Below are positions 23,066 through 33,905 of a DNA stretch of 64,000 bases, piece after piece. Source of the stretch: Scalesia atractyloides (Eukaryota > Streptophyta > Magnoliopsida > Asterales > Asteraceae); contig CAMTDV010000019.1 in NCBI GenBank assembly GCA_947069175.1, positions 72,973,358 to 73,037,357 on the forward strand. The letters are read 5' to 3'. Position 1 is the stretch's first letter; each line of letters opens with the position of its first letter. The notes under the pieces are model-generated. The model saw nothing but the letters and a program-made list of their open reading frames with translations. It did no database searches and was not told the DNA's origin. The translations under genes were made by a program, and so were the position numbers.

Positions 23066-23395
23066 TTATCGAAGCATACAACTTCAGCATGGTTTTCACG
23101 AAGAAAATCCATACCTACTATGATATCGAAGCTACCTAACTGCATAGGTATGAGATTGATCGAGAAGACATGGTTGTTGAGATCAAGATTACAACCACGC
23201 AAAACGGAGTTAACGGTAACGGTTCTTCCGGTGGCGACTTCCACATCGAAAGTCTTTGGGAGTTTAGCGCGCTTACATTTTAAAACCTTTTCGAATTCTA
23301 ACGATACAAAACAATTATCGGCACCAGTATCAAATAAACATGAAGCATAAATACCATTAACAAGAAACGTGCCATTGACAACATTGTTGTCATTT
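23062..23395 (-). pseudogene. Aspartic protease of element 3
   Basis: Retropepsin core with VNGTFLVNGIYASCLFDTGA and the active-site DTGAD at about 23311-23330, followed by the substrate-flap region and FDIIVGMDFLRENHAEVV. It lies in a different frame from gag, which stops at 23390, and it ends in a stop at 23062 produced by a small indel just before RT. The other part of this open frame (to 24030) is a shadow of gag. Confidence 0.85.
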
Positions 23396-24664
23396 TGAGC
23401 CTCGCGGTGGTTGAGATTGAAGGCTATGCGACGCAGCTTGTGGTTGCTGCTGCTGCGGTGGCTGAGACTGCGGTGCTGGCTGCTCTTGCTTGACAGGACG
23501 ATTCGGGCAGACATTGGCGAAATGATTCGGATCACCACAAACATAGCACACACGTGCTTTTGGAGCTTGCTGCTGGTTGGCTTGAGGAGGAGCAGGCAAA
23601 GCTGTAGCTGCTGGAGCCTGAGGAGCTGGCTGACGAGTACCACTATGGCAGCTGACTGTAAAGTGGCCGTTGATGTTGCAGTTTGTGCAAAAACGGCAGT
23701 TGCCACCAACGGCATGATGATATGTGCACTTAGGGCACAGAGGGTGAGGTCCGGTATACGCACGCTTAGCTGGGGGTGCGTTCGGAGCGGCTGACTGAAG
23801 TGGCCGAGGGTTTGCTGGAGCTGCGAGGGCATATTTCTTACTCGGGTTTCCTCTTTTGCGTCCCTGACGCTTTCCCTTCGGATCACTTGATGATTCGGTA
23901 GCAGCGATTGGTTCGACGACGGCTTGATTGGCGACTTTAGCAGAGTTCTTGAAATAACCATCCTGAACTCGCTGATTGTTAATCTCAGCGGCGAGCATGT
24001 AGGTTTCCTCGATGGTTGTAGTACGAGCAACTTTCACAAAATTTGCAACACATTCAGGCAAACCACGGATGTACTTGTTGATAGCTTTCTCAGTCGTATC
24101 AACCTGGCTGGGATAGATGATGCTCAAAATCTTAAACCGAGCAGTGAATCCAGCATTGTCAGGACCATCCTGTTTGATTCCCCAAAACTCATTCTCGAGC
24201 TTTTGCAGTTCGTGCGGAGGACAAAACTCCTTCAACATCACTTCCTTGAGTTCCTCCCAAGATAGATTGTAGGCTTCATCATTACCGCGCCTATTCCTTT
24301 CGGCGGTCCCCCAGTCAAGAACACGGGACTGGAAGACTCCGGTAGCGTTCACTGTGCGGAGGTCATCGGGGCATCCACTTTGCCTAAAGGTGACCTCGAT
24401 GGCGTCAAACCAATGGAACATAGATGTCTGTCCATCGTTGCCCGTGAAGGCGAGAGGTGCACAAGCTTTGAAATTTTTGAAGCTGCACCGTGACTTGGGG
24501 TTCTCAGTTTTCGAGTCGACTAATGAGTTGCTGCTCACAGCATGAATTTCTGAGACGATTTGCGGGATGACTTTTGCCATTTCCTTGGCTACCATGGTGG
24601 CAATACGCTTGTCGGCGTTGCTGCGCTGGAGATTCCTACGGGTGTGCGATCCCATTGAAGACAT
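23390..24664 (-). CDS. Gag polyprotein of element 3 (424 aa, open)
   Basis: Intact frame from ATG at 24664. The capsid domain (about 50-240) has FHWFDAIE, RVLDWGTAERNRRG, LSWEELKEVMLKEFCPPHEL and KYIRGLPECV. A Lys/Arg linker precedes an atypical Cys/His cluster (CPKCTYHH, CRFCTNCNINGHFTVSC, about 300-335) and a CCHC knuckle CYVCGDPNHFANVC (about 372-385). The tail is rich in Gln and Pro. The layout equals that of element 1 gag. It packages genomic RNA. Gag and protease are now out of frame with each other. Confidence 0.92.
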   Translation of the reverse strand: MSSMGSHTRRNLQRSNADKRIATMVAKEMAKVIPQIVSEIHAVSSNSLVDSKTENPKSRCSFKNFKACAPLAFTGNDGQTSMFHWFDAIEVTFRQSGCPDDLRTVNATGVFQSRVLDWGTAERNRRGNDEAYNLSWEELKEVMLKEFCPPHELQKLENEFWGIKQDGPDNAGFTARFKILSIIYPSQVDTTEKAINKYIRGLPECVANFVKVARTTTIEETYMLAAEINNQRVQDGYFKNSAKVANQAVVEPIAATESSSDPKGKRQGRKRGNPSKKYALAAPANPRPLQSAAPNAPPAKRAYTGPHPLCPKCTYHHAVGGNCRFCTNCNINGHFTVSCHSGTRQPAPQAPAATALPAPPQANQQQAPKARVCYVCGDPNHFANVCPNRPVKQEQPAPQSQPPQQQQPQAASHSLQSQPPRGSK

Positions 24665-25755
24665 CTACACGAAGGATTTAGATTAGATGAGATTCAATTA
24701 TAATAGAGTTATGTCTAAATATTTATTATTATAATTCATACAAGGCACAAAAACACGTAAGCACGTAGGCACGTAAACACGTAGCACATAAGCACGTAAG
24801 CACATAAGCACGTAAGCACATAAGCATATAAGCACATATTTGCACGTATTCACCTCCTAATAGTAACAATGCGTAGCATGATACGAGATGCGAGATATGA
24901 GCGAGATATAAACGATATATATAAGCGAGATAATACCGCGCATGAGGTACACATGTCCTCATAGGCGTAAGCGAGTTAAGCGATTAGTTTGGTTGGTGTA
25001 TTAATTTATCGTTTTAGATTTCGAGAGTTGTGCATACATTCGATGGAGCATAAATGCGATAACTCGAGAAATCGATGATATGATAAATCGTCAAATCGAG
25101 AAATCGAATAAAGCGAAAATTCTCAAAATTTTAAACACGTAAATAGTAATAAACTCGATGATGCGTAAATCGACGATATAGGCTTAAATCAATTGGGAGT
25201 GTCCGGGGTTTTGAGACGTCGACTACCCAAAGTGGTTCGACTACTCTTTGCATTTGGACCCACGCTTTGGCCTAATAGATAAACGCTCTCACCGCGAGCG
25301 GCTAACGGCGTTTACCCTTCCAGTTAATATGTGTTCCAATCATCGGTATAACCGAGACTTTGGTGAGATTGAAAATCGAATTGCGGAATTAGTTACTAAG
25401 ATGCGGGTTTCACCCCTAACTTAGCAACTTCATTCTTAGATAGAAATGGAGATTTTCGTCGAGGTTTGGATGTCACTCCTAACTCAACGAAGGTATCTCG
25501 TGCGATAGAGTATGCGCGGAGTGAATGATCTCATCGAGAGTTCTCGGTTTTCATACCAATTCTCGACTTGATCACTCGTTTTGTGTGATGCGGGCGTTTC
25601 CAAGCGTGTATTATTGTATTAGCCTTAGGAAAGGCACATTTAAGCATTTATGACAAGTAGTTTAACATTTAAGTCATAGATAGGTCAATCGGGTACTTAA
25701 ACATGCTACTAGGTCGAATCATGGCAATTCTACCTATTATCCTAAAGTTATGGCC
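24665..25755 (-). other. Leader of element 3
   Basis: Untranslated region between primer site and gag. It contains a simple repeat of AGCACGTA/AGCACATA units at about 24750-24850 (the source of a spurious 77-codon frame) and a CGATAA-rich zone at 25020-25180. No gene seen. Confidence 0.7.
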
Positions 25756-25766
25756 CTCTGATACCA
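25756..25766 (-). other. Primer-binding site of element 3
   Basis: Minus strand TGGTATCAGAG, then GGCCA where elements 1 and 2 read CC: an 11-nt match to initiator tRNA-Met starting 3 nt inside the LTR end at 25770. Confidence 0.85.
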
Positions 25767-26621
25767 ATCTGTCACACCCCAACCAATGGCGGAAACATCT
25801 GGGTTAGTGGCACTAGGCGACCATATTGATTTCACGAGATGTTCCATAACAATCATTTAACATATCACAACCTGCTTAATATCCCATACTATTAAACGTA
25901 ACATTTAAACAATTATTACAAAACGGAGATTTCTCATAAAATTCAACCGGGTTCGCTTTCCCCTAGATTTCATACATAAGTTCCAAATCTGAATTACATC
26001 AACAAACTAACTAAACTACGCTAAGCATGCAACATCCAAGCATCCGTAGCTAAAATCCTCAACATGTTTCATACGTTAAAATACATGTCAATACAATTAA
26101 GTAAAGGCGAGCATACGAGTTTTTGTAACACTAACATAATAGAGAAGCCGTTCGCGAGATAATCTAACTACATATCATGATACATCGAAACATTTTCACA
26201 CAGATTAACATAGGCTTATTTCTCATGCTAACTACCATGAGAAGGCTCGCGCGTCCATCCTTACTCGACCCCTTCGGGTGTAAGCCACACTATAGTACCA
26301 TACTAGCTAAGGAAGCAAGTTAACGAAAATAAGTCCTAGTCACATGTTTCTAGTATCACGTATTGAGCATACACAATCAGATTATTCGCGTGTGATAAAC
26401 AATTTGGTTTGTGATGTGATTTTAATATAGGAACGTATGTAACACCAAAAAGTGCGTTAAAACGAAAAGGGGTCAAGTATACTCACTGTGGGTGCGTTTA
26501 GGTAAGAGTTCGGGATCCGAGGAGAGTCAAGAAGAGCGCGGATCAGCCTGCATACGCGAACGGAAGTGCATCAGTCTCCGAAAAGCTGAAACGGTTAAGT
26601 TTTGGTTGGGCAGTAGCCAAG

Positions 26622-26940
26622 TTCAGGCGAACTCGTGTGTAAACACACAAGTTCGAGCGAACTTGTATGGTTTGGTGGGTTGTGAGTCGAGTCAAGTTCG
26701 GTCGAACTTGAAGAGTTTCCTTAGGAAACTTGTCAAGTTCTGGCGAACTTGTAAGAAAACTTCACTGAAGCGACAAGTTCGGACGAACTTGCTTGATTTC
26801 TTGGGAAATTAGGCAAGTTCGAGCGAACTTGTGAGAAGATTGGTGAAATTGGCTCAAGTTCGGTCGAACTTGACCCATTTGGGTACAAGTTCGGTCGAAC
26901 TTGACCTTGTGTGCTGGTGATTCTCGAGCGAACTTGATGT
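26622..26940. repeat. Palindrome array, downstream cluster, 5' LTR
   Basis: Same 18-bp palindromes as at 18349-18665, in the same order, with small base differences mainly at the two central positions or single arm positions (for example ggacga in place of gggcga at 26780). Confidence 0.9.
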
Positions 26941-27529
26941 TTCGGGTCCAAAATCTTGCGTTTTCGCGTCGTTTGCTGAGGAAAATCGAGTGTTCATCCC
27001 TCCAACCCTGTGCTACTGAGCAAACTTAGGTCGGAGAGGTCTTTTAGAGCTGTTTTAGCCATTTTACAAAAGCGGGCTAATCCGGGCGAACTCGGGGTTC
27101 GTTCGGATTAGTCCGGCTTGTGTAAACCAACATAAACATCCTTGTGCTTCCAGATCTGGGATCTTGAATGATAGATGCTTCGTTTCATATCAGAAGATGA
27201 ACAAACATCATAAAACCGTATTTGGTGTAGAAATCAATGTTTATCAAAGGTTTTTCTCAGATCTATAACTTGCAAGCCGAGATCTTTCTCGTGTTTGGGA
27301 AGCCTCTGCTAACACCAAACGAACTCGTATTGTGTAGATCTAAGCTTAAAACAGAAGTTTTAGAAGAAAAAGATGAAGATTTTCGTAAAAGAATGCGTTT
27401 TGATGAAAACGAAGGCTATGCCTTGTGCCAAAATCGTTGTAAACCTTTGTAGATCGTTGATAAACGTTGTTGCAGTGAAATCGGGTTGATTTTTACTTAG
27501 AACATGAAGGTTTCGGGTTTTGAGAGCTC

Positions 27530-27783
27530 TGGGCGAACTTGCAGCAAGTTCAAATGAAAGGACAGAGCTTGGTATTTATAGGAGAAGGCAAGAAAGTGAG
27601 GCTGGTGAGTCAAGTTCGGGCAAACTTGCTTGATGTTTGAGGAATACCAGTCAAGTTCGGCCGAACTTGCTGATTCTGTGAAGAATCAGGCAAGTTCGAG
27701 CGAACTTGGCGGCAAGAGAGGGATTCTTGTGTCATTAGGCAAGTTCGGGCGAACTTGTGGTAGCCAAGTTCGGCCGAACTTGG
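27530..27783. repeat. Palindrome array, upstream cluster, 5' LTR
   Basis: Five full palindromes plus the inverted half-site pair. The 3' LTR has six; the missing segment lies between two CAAGTTCGG half-sites, suggesting slippage or recombination between copies. Confidence 0.9.
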
Positions 27784-28074
27784 CCTGGTGACCAAGTTTC
27801 GTTTGTCGATTTCGCGTTAAGAGTTCGTTTGGTTATTCGGTTCGTATTAGTTAGTTATATTAAGCGCTATAATAGAGTTTTAAGCTTTATACTTGATATA
27901 ATAGTGCGATTTAGTGATTCGAGAGCGCGAGAGCGATGCGATAGCGAGCGTAAACATAATCACAAACACACATAACACATAAATAATTTAAAACCACATA
28001 AACAATTGCGATTTGCGATGCGATGAGATTAGCGATGCGATTTAATAAGCGATTAGATGCGATAATAACGTACA

Positions 28075-30510
28075 AGCGATACCGGGTAACCGGATGAGTC
28101 ATGAACAAGTTCCATATGTCAATATACTTTAAACAAGTTATAATATCAGTAGGATATCAACTTGTATGCCCGTTAAGGTTTTAAAATCAAACAATGCCTT
28201 ATGAGGGCGTTTTGGTCATTTAGCGATGTATAAAAGGAACTTGCATATAATCTAATGTTACGACCATAAATATTCTGTGAAAAGACTTTATTCATGATAT
28301 AATATTAGTAAGATATCAAACATATGTGTGTTTTATAGTTTAAGACCAAACTATGCACCGTAGGGGCATTTTGGTCATTTCACACATAATTTCGAAAGCT
28401 TATTTGGGATTCTAAGTTTATATTACGTAGCTAATGTAAAAATATTTCAAATGAGTTATGAAATCAGTAGGTAACAAGTCTTGTTGGTAAATATGGTTTA
28501 AAACCATACTACGCGCCGAAAAGGCGTTAAAGTCGTTAAATGACGATATTTGCGATGTTTTGTGAAAACTGATGTTATGAACAGGTTTAATAATCAATAT
28601 ATTTATTTAGTATCACACATCATTAGGTAAAAGGTTTTGTATGAATATCATGCTTTAAATTCATTTTATAGGGCGTACTACAAGAACTTGTGCATAAACT
28701 CAGTTTATAAACTGAATTGATATCCCAAAATGTCCTATTTATGATATTACATCAGTAGGTAATGAGTTTAACACGATAGATTACGTTTAAAACCGTTCTA
28801 TGCGCCGAAAGGGCTTTACGGTCACTTTAAAGCGTATTTGACGATATTATATGAAAACTCGGTTTATGATCAGATTTGTAACATCAAAATAAGTTAAACA
28901 TGTTATCATATCAGTATCTTAATCATTTCCAAGTTCACTAATGTTTTAAACCTCATTTTTAAACAAAAGGGCAAATTAGTCAAAGTATGGCACATTTACG
29001 GAAACTCGCATAAAACTCAGATTACTATTATGATCATGTAATATAAGTAAAACCTCAGAGGGTTATGCTACATCATAATATGATCACAATGGCACCTTAA
29101 ATCAGTAACATACAAGTCTAATTCGGTTCATAATAGAAAGTTAACGCAGAAGCCAAATTTCCGACTTTCGGTTGCGAACCGACCCTAAAACTGGAATTGA
29201 CGAGCCGAACATGTTTACACCTGTTCTAATAATTATTACCAAGTTGTTTATGTGTTAAAACATATTATAGAACACCCTTAAACTCAATTTATGAATATTC
29301 AAAATCTGACCCGTTGACTTTTTAAAACATTAATACGTTGACTCGTCAATTGACCAAGCAAACGTGGTAATTGGGAGGTGCCCTTTTAAGGTATTATCAC
29401 CTACCTAATTACGATCACGTAGCCATGTTTGTTACGAACAATGGCTGACCGAATGTCAAAGCGTTTATCGAAAACACTTGACTTTTGGCTTTAAAAGCCT
29501 AAATAAAAGAACTAGCCATGGAAGGAACACTTACAAGTGTTCCTAGAGACTGAAGAAACTCAAGGAGAAGCTCGCTGAGGAACCTCTAGAGGAGAGTATA
29601 GAATGATTTATGAGAAAAGGTGCAATTTTCAAATGAAGTTCATCACCTATTTTGTTGAAGAGGATCAAGGAGATCAATCCAGATGTTTAGAGGCTTCTTA
29701 GGATGATTACAAGTGTTAATGAAGTATCAAGACCAGGTGAATTGGTGGCAAAACGAGCTAGGTGTCGAGTTGTGAGGTTATGCTTGGTGAACAAGCATGT
29801 TTATGTCTGCAGACATTCTTACGGACCGTAAAGGTCTACACATACTGTCCGTAAGGACCCAACTCAACAAACCAAACTTTCAACTGTTGACACTTTTGGC
29901 CCCTGGACTTGTTTCATCGCGTTTTGTCACCGTAACCCCTTTTAACCTAATTTCTAGACTCAATAAGGGTGTTAAGGTGTACGTGACTTAAATTATGTCT
30001 GGAAATATCATGGATGTCGGTTCGTTTGGTTGTACGGTTGCGTGTTTCGCAAAAATGCGTAAAACGCTTTACCGAACACAAAAAAGATCGAAATTTCGCA
30101 ACGATGGACATCCTTGTATTCTTATCAATAAAACGCAAGATTTTATTGAATATACATATTTGGATTTGTATATGGAGTCTGTATTAAGATACGAGAATCG
30201 GCAGACTTCCACAGTTTGTCGGGAATAGTCCCTGACTTCCAAACGTGTGTATAATGTTATAATTAGTGCATAAAGCCATCTTTGGCCTATAATAGGCACA
30301 CACAAGAGTATGGCTAACATCAAAAGACTCTCGGTTCATTAAAAGGTCACTCAGAGGGTTAGTTGAGCATGTTGACACTTTTAGTCCCTTAGTTATTAAA
30401 TTGTCATTCAGAGGTTATAAAATAACATAACGACGCATTTGGTCCCTCTCGTTTAACACGTGACATACGAGGATTAGCGGGACACGTGTCAGAATTTTAT
30501 AGGACAGGTT
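28075..30510 (-). repeat. 5' LTR of element 2, second part
   Basis: Resumes at aagcgataccggg, equal to 10145 of the 3' LTR, and runs colinearly to the position equivalent to about 12160. It keeps a 1.3-kb stretch (28953-30240) deleted from the sister LTR. That stretch contains palindromic TTACGGACCGTAA (about 29818) and two AT-rich TATA candidates near 29490. The final 16 bp and the flank are lost at 30510. Confidence 0.82.
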
Positions 30511-30649
30511 GATATACCAAGTGATGGTGTCGTATCGATACCATAATGAATTTAATCAATATCAATCGAATTTATGCTATAACGTGTAGAGAAATTCCAC
30601 TAATTAATATTATTAATTTATTACTAAACTAATAAATAAAGAAATTTAA

Positions 30650-30785
30650 TTTCTTTTTAATGGATAGTGTTACCCTCCAAGACTCCTATATTTACAAATA
30701 AATCACCCTTGCTTTGAGATTGAATTCAAGACCTCCTACCCTAAAAGGCAATAACTTCTATCAAGTGAGCTAGCCCCACTTGACA
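30650..30785 (-). repeat. tRNA-derived SINE-like fragment
   Basis: Minus strand GGGGCTAGCTCACTTGATAG resembles a tRNA D-arm/A box, and GGAGGTCTTGAATTCAATCT about 30 nt later resembles a B box (GGTTCGAAnCC) with drift. It is followed by a non-tRNA body toward 30650. No tail or target duplication could be fixed. Confidence 0.45.
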
Positions 30786-31660
30786 ATAAATAAATTTAAA
30801 TGAATAAGTGTAAACAAACAAACAAACATAAATAAATAAATAAATAAAAATAAATGAAAGGATACAAACAGTTGTTTACAGTCGTAAATAAACAAAGATA
30901 TATATATTTTTCTTCGAAGTTCCATTCATTTGCGTGTCTCAATACTCCACTTAATAGGAGACTCGGGGAAATCTGGATTTAATCCTTGAGCCAAACGAGT
31001 TTTATCGGTAATTTAACAGTCGTGTCTATAGGCGGGTGCGTTACCGGGTTTCCCCGAAAGTGGTGGTGCCCCGAAAATACTCAAGATTGATTAGTTAACC
31101 ATTGAAATAATAATAATAATAATAATAACAATAATAATAATAATAATAATATATAACAACAATTACAAGGACTGTTGTTTATTGAAAGGCAAGGCAAGGC
31201 AATAAATATTATAAAGAGAAAAAGATGCCAAATTCTAGCAAGGAGCTAATAAGAAGCACATTCAAACAAGAAAAAAAAAATATTACATACTTAAATTAAA
31301 ACAACTTCAATCATTCCATTCCACCCACCATGCTAAGCTTTGCTCTATGCTTCATCCAAGCAAACGAGTTAGCTTTAGTTTCTTATTTGTAAGACCCTTT
31401 TTAGCGTTGTTAAAGATTCTATCATTTGTCTTTCTTATGAACCATAGTATAACAAGAAAAATATCTATATCCAGTCTTTTAAACATCTTGCCACCATTTA
31501 CTTATTTCCTTAAATTGCACTTTGTCTTTCACCTTAGGCTACTCGGTATGGATGATGGCCATATCCTAAGAATGATCCTCCATGTCAGCGTCACATAGGA
31601 TGGGTGTGAGAATGAGCCTAAAGGGGATGGACCTAGGAAATGGAGGATGAGGCTATATAC
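30786..31660. other. Intergenic, unrecognised, with (AAT)n tract
   Basis: AT-rich. A (AAT)n microsatellite lies at about 31103-31152 and an (AAAC/AAAT)n tract at 30810-30860. The block 30930-31090, which has a compact GC-rich hairpin-prone part, was not recognised. A plus-strand 83-codon frame at 31347 has no family features. Confidence 0.55.
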
Positions 31661-31664
31661 ATAG

Positions 31665-32875
31665 GAGAAGGATCCGTTAGGAACCACCCTTTATTGTGAG
31701 AACCGCGAAAACCAGTTTGAACACAAACAGTAATACCTAAAAAAATCTAAAAAACACCAAAAATCTTTTTTTTTTTATTTTTTAATATTTTTTTTTTAAA
31801 AATTCGCTATATTTTATCAACAGAAAAAAAAAATAAATTTTTTTCAAATTTTTTTTTGAGTAACAGTTATCCATGCACATGTGCATTTTTATCATTTATT
31901 TGACAAATTCCGTAATACATTATAAACATTGGACAATTGTACTTTCATTTACACTACCATGTATAATACACTAATGTTTACGTTACCAAAATTAGAAATG
32001 CACATGTGCATCTATATGTATCAACATGAAATAAGGTGTTTTGGTACACTACTTTGAATACACTTTCTCTTTCATATATCATTTCATCCATAATACACTA
32101 CCATGCACATGTGCATATGTATCATTTCTTCGACAAATTCCATGATACGTTACAAATATTAGACAATTGTACTTTCATTTACACTACCATTTGTAATACA
32201 CTACTTTTTACGCTGCCAATATTATTAATGCACATGTGCATCTATATGTATCAACATCAAATAAGGTGTTTTGGTACACTACTTTGAATACACTTTTTCT
32301 TTCATCTATCATAGCATCCAAAATACACTTCCATTACCTCCTACCATCCATAATACAATACCATTACCTCCTACCATTTATAATACAATACCAATACCAA
32401 TATTTTCACTTTATTACATGTATATCATCACCATTTACATCATCCAATCAACATATTACATCATAAAGTGACAACTATAACCAAACCATCAACCACTAGA
32501 TAAAACTAACAAAAAAACATGTATATGGGCCTACTTCATCATTCAAAAACACAAACTTTTTTACCAAAACACGTTATATAATGGTTATACAAAATGATGC
32601 ACGTTGTGCATTTTGAATTGGTAATGTAAAAAGTAGTGTATTACGGATGGTATAGTAAATTAAAGTGCAAATGTCTACTACTGATAATGTATTATGGAAT
32701 TTGTCGAAGTTATGATACATATGCACATGGATAAAATGTTACTCAAAAAAAAGTTTTTTTAGGGGTAAGAAATGTAGCGATTTAAAAAAATATTAAAAAA
32801 ATTTGAGTGCTTTTTTGATTTTTTTTAGATTTTATTTTGCAATAAAGGTGGTTCTCGCGTAAACCTTACTCTATA
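31665..32875. mobile_element. Inverted-repeat non-autonomous element
   Basis: Left arm 31670-31860 (ccaccctttattgtgagaac ... gagtaacagttatccatgca) is roughly inverted at 32690-32870 (tgcacatggataaaatgtta ... aataaaggtggttctcgcg). The interior has a 230-bp tandem duplication (31871-32100 and 32101-32330), each unit with two TGCACATGTGCA palindromes. No coding capacity. Target duplication not resolved. Confidence 0.65.
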
Positions 32876-33173
32876 TATATGTGTATGTATAAGTGTGTGT
32901 GTGTGTATAGAGAAGAAGAGAGAGGGAAATCCTCAACGTTTGGGGGAGGACGTTGAAGACGACGCCAGGCCTGGTGGAAATGGTGTTTGGGGCGTCGTTG
33001 GACCTGGACGTGGTTAGGACGACCACCACACCGAGTAACCTTAGCTCCCATGACAATTGCCATATTACGCCACAAAGAAACTTTCTTCCGTACCTCGTAT
33101 GATAAACAACATTCAACAAGCAAATGATCTAATGTGTCTAAAGCAGTTCCACACCAATCACAAACCATAGAGG
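32866..33173 (-). pseudogene. LINE reverse transcriptase zinc-finger remnant (part 1)
   Basis: The minus-strand frame begins VCDWCGTALDTLDHLLVECC and continues LSYEVRKKVSLW, the zf-RVT (CxxC...HxxxxC) region found at the C-terminus of plant non-LTR reverse transcriptases. Its N-terminal side continues beyond the hAT MITE at 33721-33810. The RT domain itself is absent. The trailing Thr/His/Ile-rich tail is a translation of a (TG)n/(TA)n repeat. Confidence 0.65.
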
Positions 33174-33720
33174 CAGTGGCGGACCCAAGAGTTTTTTAAT
33201 AGGGTCCACAGTGGTTTTGATGTTCAAAATTTTCACAACAAATGTTAAAATTTTCGGGTCGGGTCGAGGATAGGAACATATAACAAAAAAATATATAATC
33301 CTTACTCATTAACAACACACAATAAAAATACTATGTCATTCGAAACGAAAAAGAAAACAATGCAAATTTTTAAGGTTCAAATTCATAGCATACAAGTTTC
33401 AATGATCCTTGCATCATTAACCCTAAATTCAAGTTTCAAGAAACCAAGTCACAAATTCTAAATTAGAATTTATAGCATACAATGATACAAAGGTTAACAT
33501 ATTATTCTAAGTTTAGGGTTGTACAAAGATTGAACACATGACTTCTTGTTAGTAATCAAGTGGGTTTACCACTACACCAGTTTTTTTTTTTTGTTATTAT
33601 GGTGTCTACCTAATTATTTTTGTGGGGTCCTTAGAAAACTTAACACACCGAATCTACTCATTTAAAAAAAAAATATTGAGGTCTAGTGACCCTGACCCGC
33701 TATATGTGGGTCCGCCCCTG
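33174..33720. mobile_element. hAT-type MITE (547 bp)
   Basis: Terminal inverted repeats CAGTGGCGGACCCAAGAG and, at the right end, GTGGGTCCGCCCCTG. An exact 8-bp target duplication catagagg flanks it (33166-33173 and 33721-33728), the length of hAT insertions. It split a LINE remnant. No transposase inside. Confidence 0.92.
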
Positions 33721-33810
33721 CATAGAGGGGATTGAGACATTAAGTTTTGCCAAACCGACTTTGGTAAGTATTTTATCCAGACCCGTCCTCCAACAAAGAA
33801 GTTGATTTTA
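33721..33810 (-). pseudogene. LINE zinc-finger remnant (part 2)
   Basis: Minus strand reads LDKILTKVGLAKLNVSIPS and joins VCDWCG across the MITE, restoring the typical lead-in to a zf-RVT finger. It shows that the LINE fragment predates the MITE. Confidence 0.55.
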
Positions 33811-33905
33811 ATCGAAAGCTATTTGGACCATTGAAACAGTCTGCTATCATGCTGTGACAAGTTACTTACAATTAAAATTTTAATTGAAGGAATACAAGAA
33901 TTCCT

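Larger units (their letters stand above)
17491..28074 (-). mobile_element. Tekay-like chromovirus 3, nested in element 2
   Basis: All parts of a Ty3/gypsy chromovirus are present on the minus strand: 5' LTR (28074-25770), primer site, leader, gag, protease, RT, RNase H, integrase, chromodomain, polypurine tract and 3' LTR (19951-17491). The two LTRs are near-identical along most of their length, so it is younger than element 2. Several frameshifts split pol. The distal 112 bp of the 5' LTR and about 690 bp of the adjoining element 2 LTR are missing, so no target duplication can be read. Confidence 0.92.
25770..28074 (-). repeat. 5' LTR of element 3 (5'-truncated)
   Basis: Matches 17491-19838 of the 3' LTR with scattered substitutions, then ends at gataataacgtaca, joined directly to element 2 LTR sequence. 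The palindrome clusters recur at about 26622-26940 and 27530-27783. The upstream cluster has one palindrome fewer because of a 39-bp difference at about 27612. The TATA box is at 27573-27581. Confidence 0.92.
8954..30510 (-). mobile_element. Tekay-like retrotransposon 2, decayed, host of element 3
   Basis: The left LTR (8954-12175) is the 3' LTR and is followed by a polypurine tract and degenerate pol and gag. The primer site is at 16973 and the 5' LTR begins at 16989. That LTR is interrupted at 17490 by element 3, resumes at 28075 and stops at 30510, some 16 bp before its expected TGTAACA terminus. Large parts of PR, RT, RNase H and the IN core are deleted. The chromodomain-like end and shared LTR termini place it with elements 1 and 3. 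Left flank for a target duplication is acgac (8949-8953); the right partner is lost. Confidence 0.88.

Noticed and set aside
23411..23794. Plus-strand 127-codon frame
   Set aside because: Leu/Arg-rich shadow of the Gln/Pro-rich tail of element 3 gag.
24729..24962. 77-codon Cys/Leu/Tyr-rich frame
   Set aside because: Translation of AGCACGTA simple repeats in the element 3 leader.
18463..27975. Several paired frames of 60-115 codons in 18463-19739 and 26492-27975
   Set aside because: Each recurs in the two LTRs of element 3 and encodes the palindrome array (repeated QVRxNL or KFART); non-coding.
30930..31090. Possible structured RNA or tRNA-like block
   Set aside because: GC-rich and hairpin-prone, but no A/B boxes or known family signature could be found by eye.
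32036..32471. Overlapping His/Ile/Tyr-rich frames
   Set aside because: They fall in the 230-bp tandem repeat of a non-autonomous element and repeat the same peptide by duplication.
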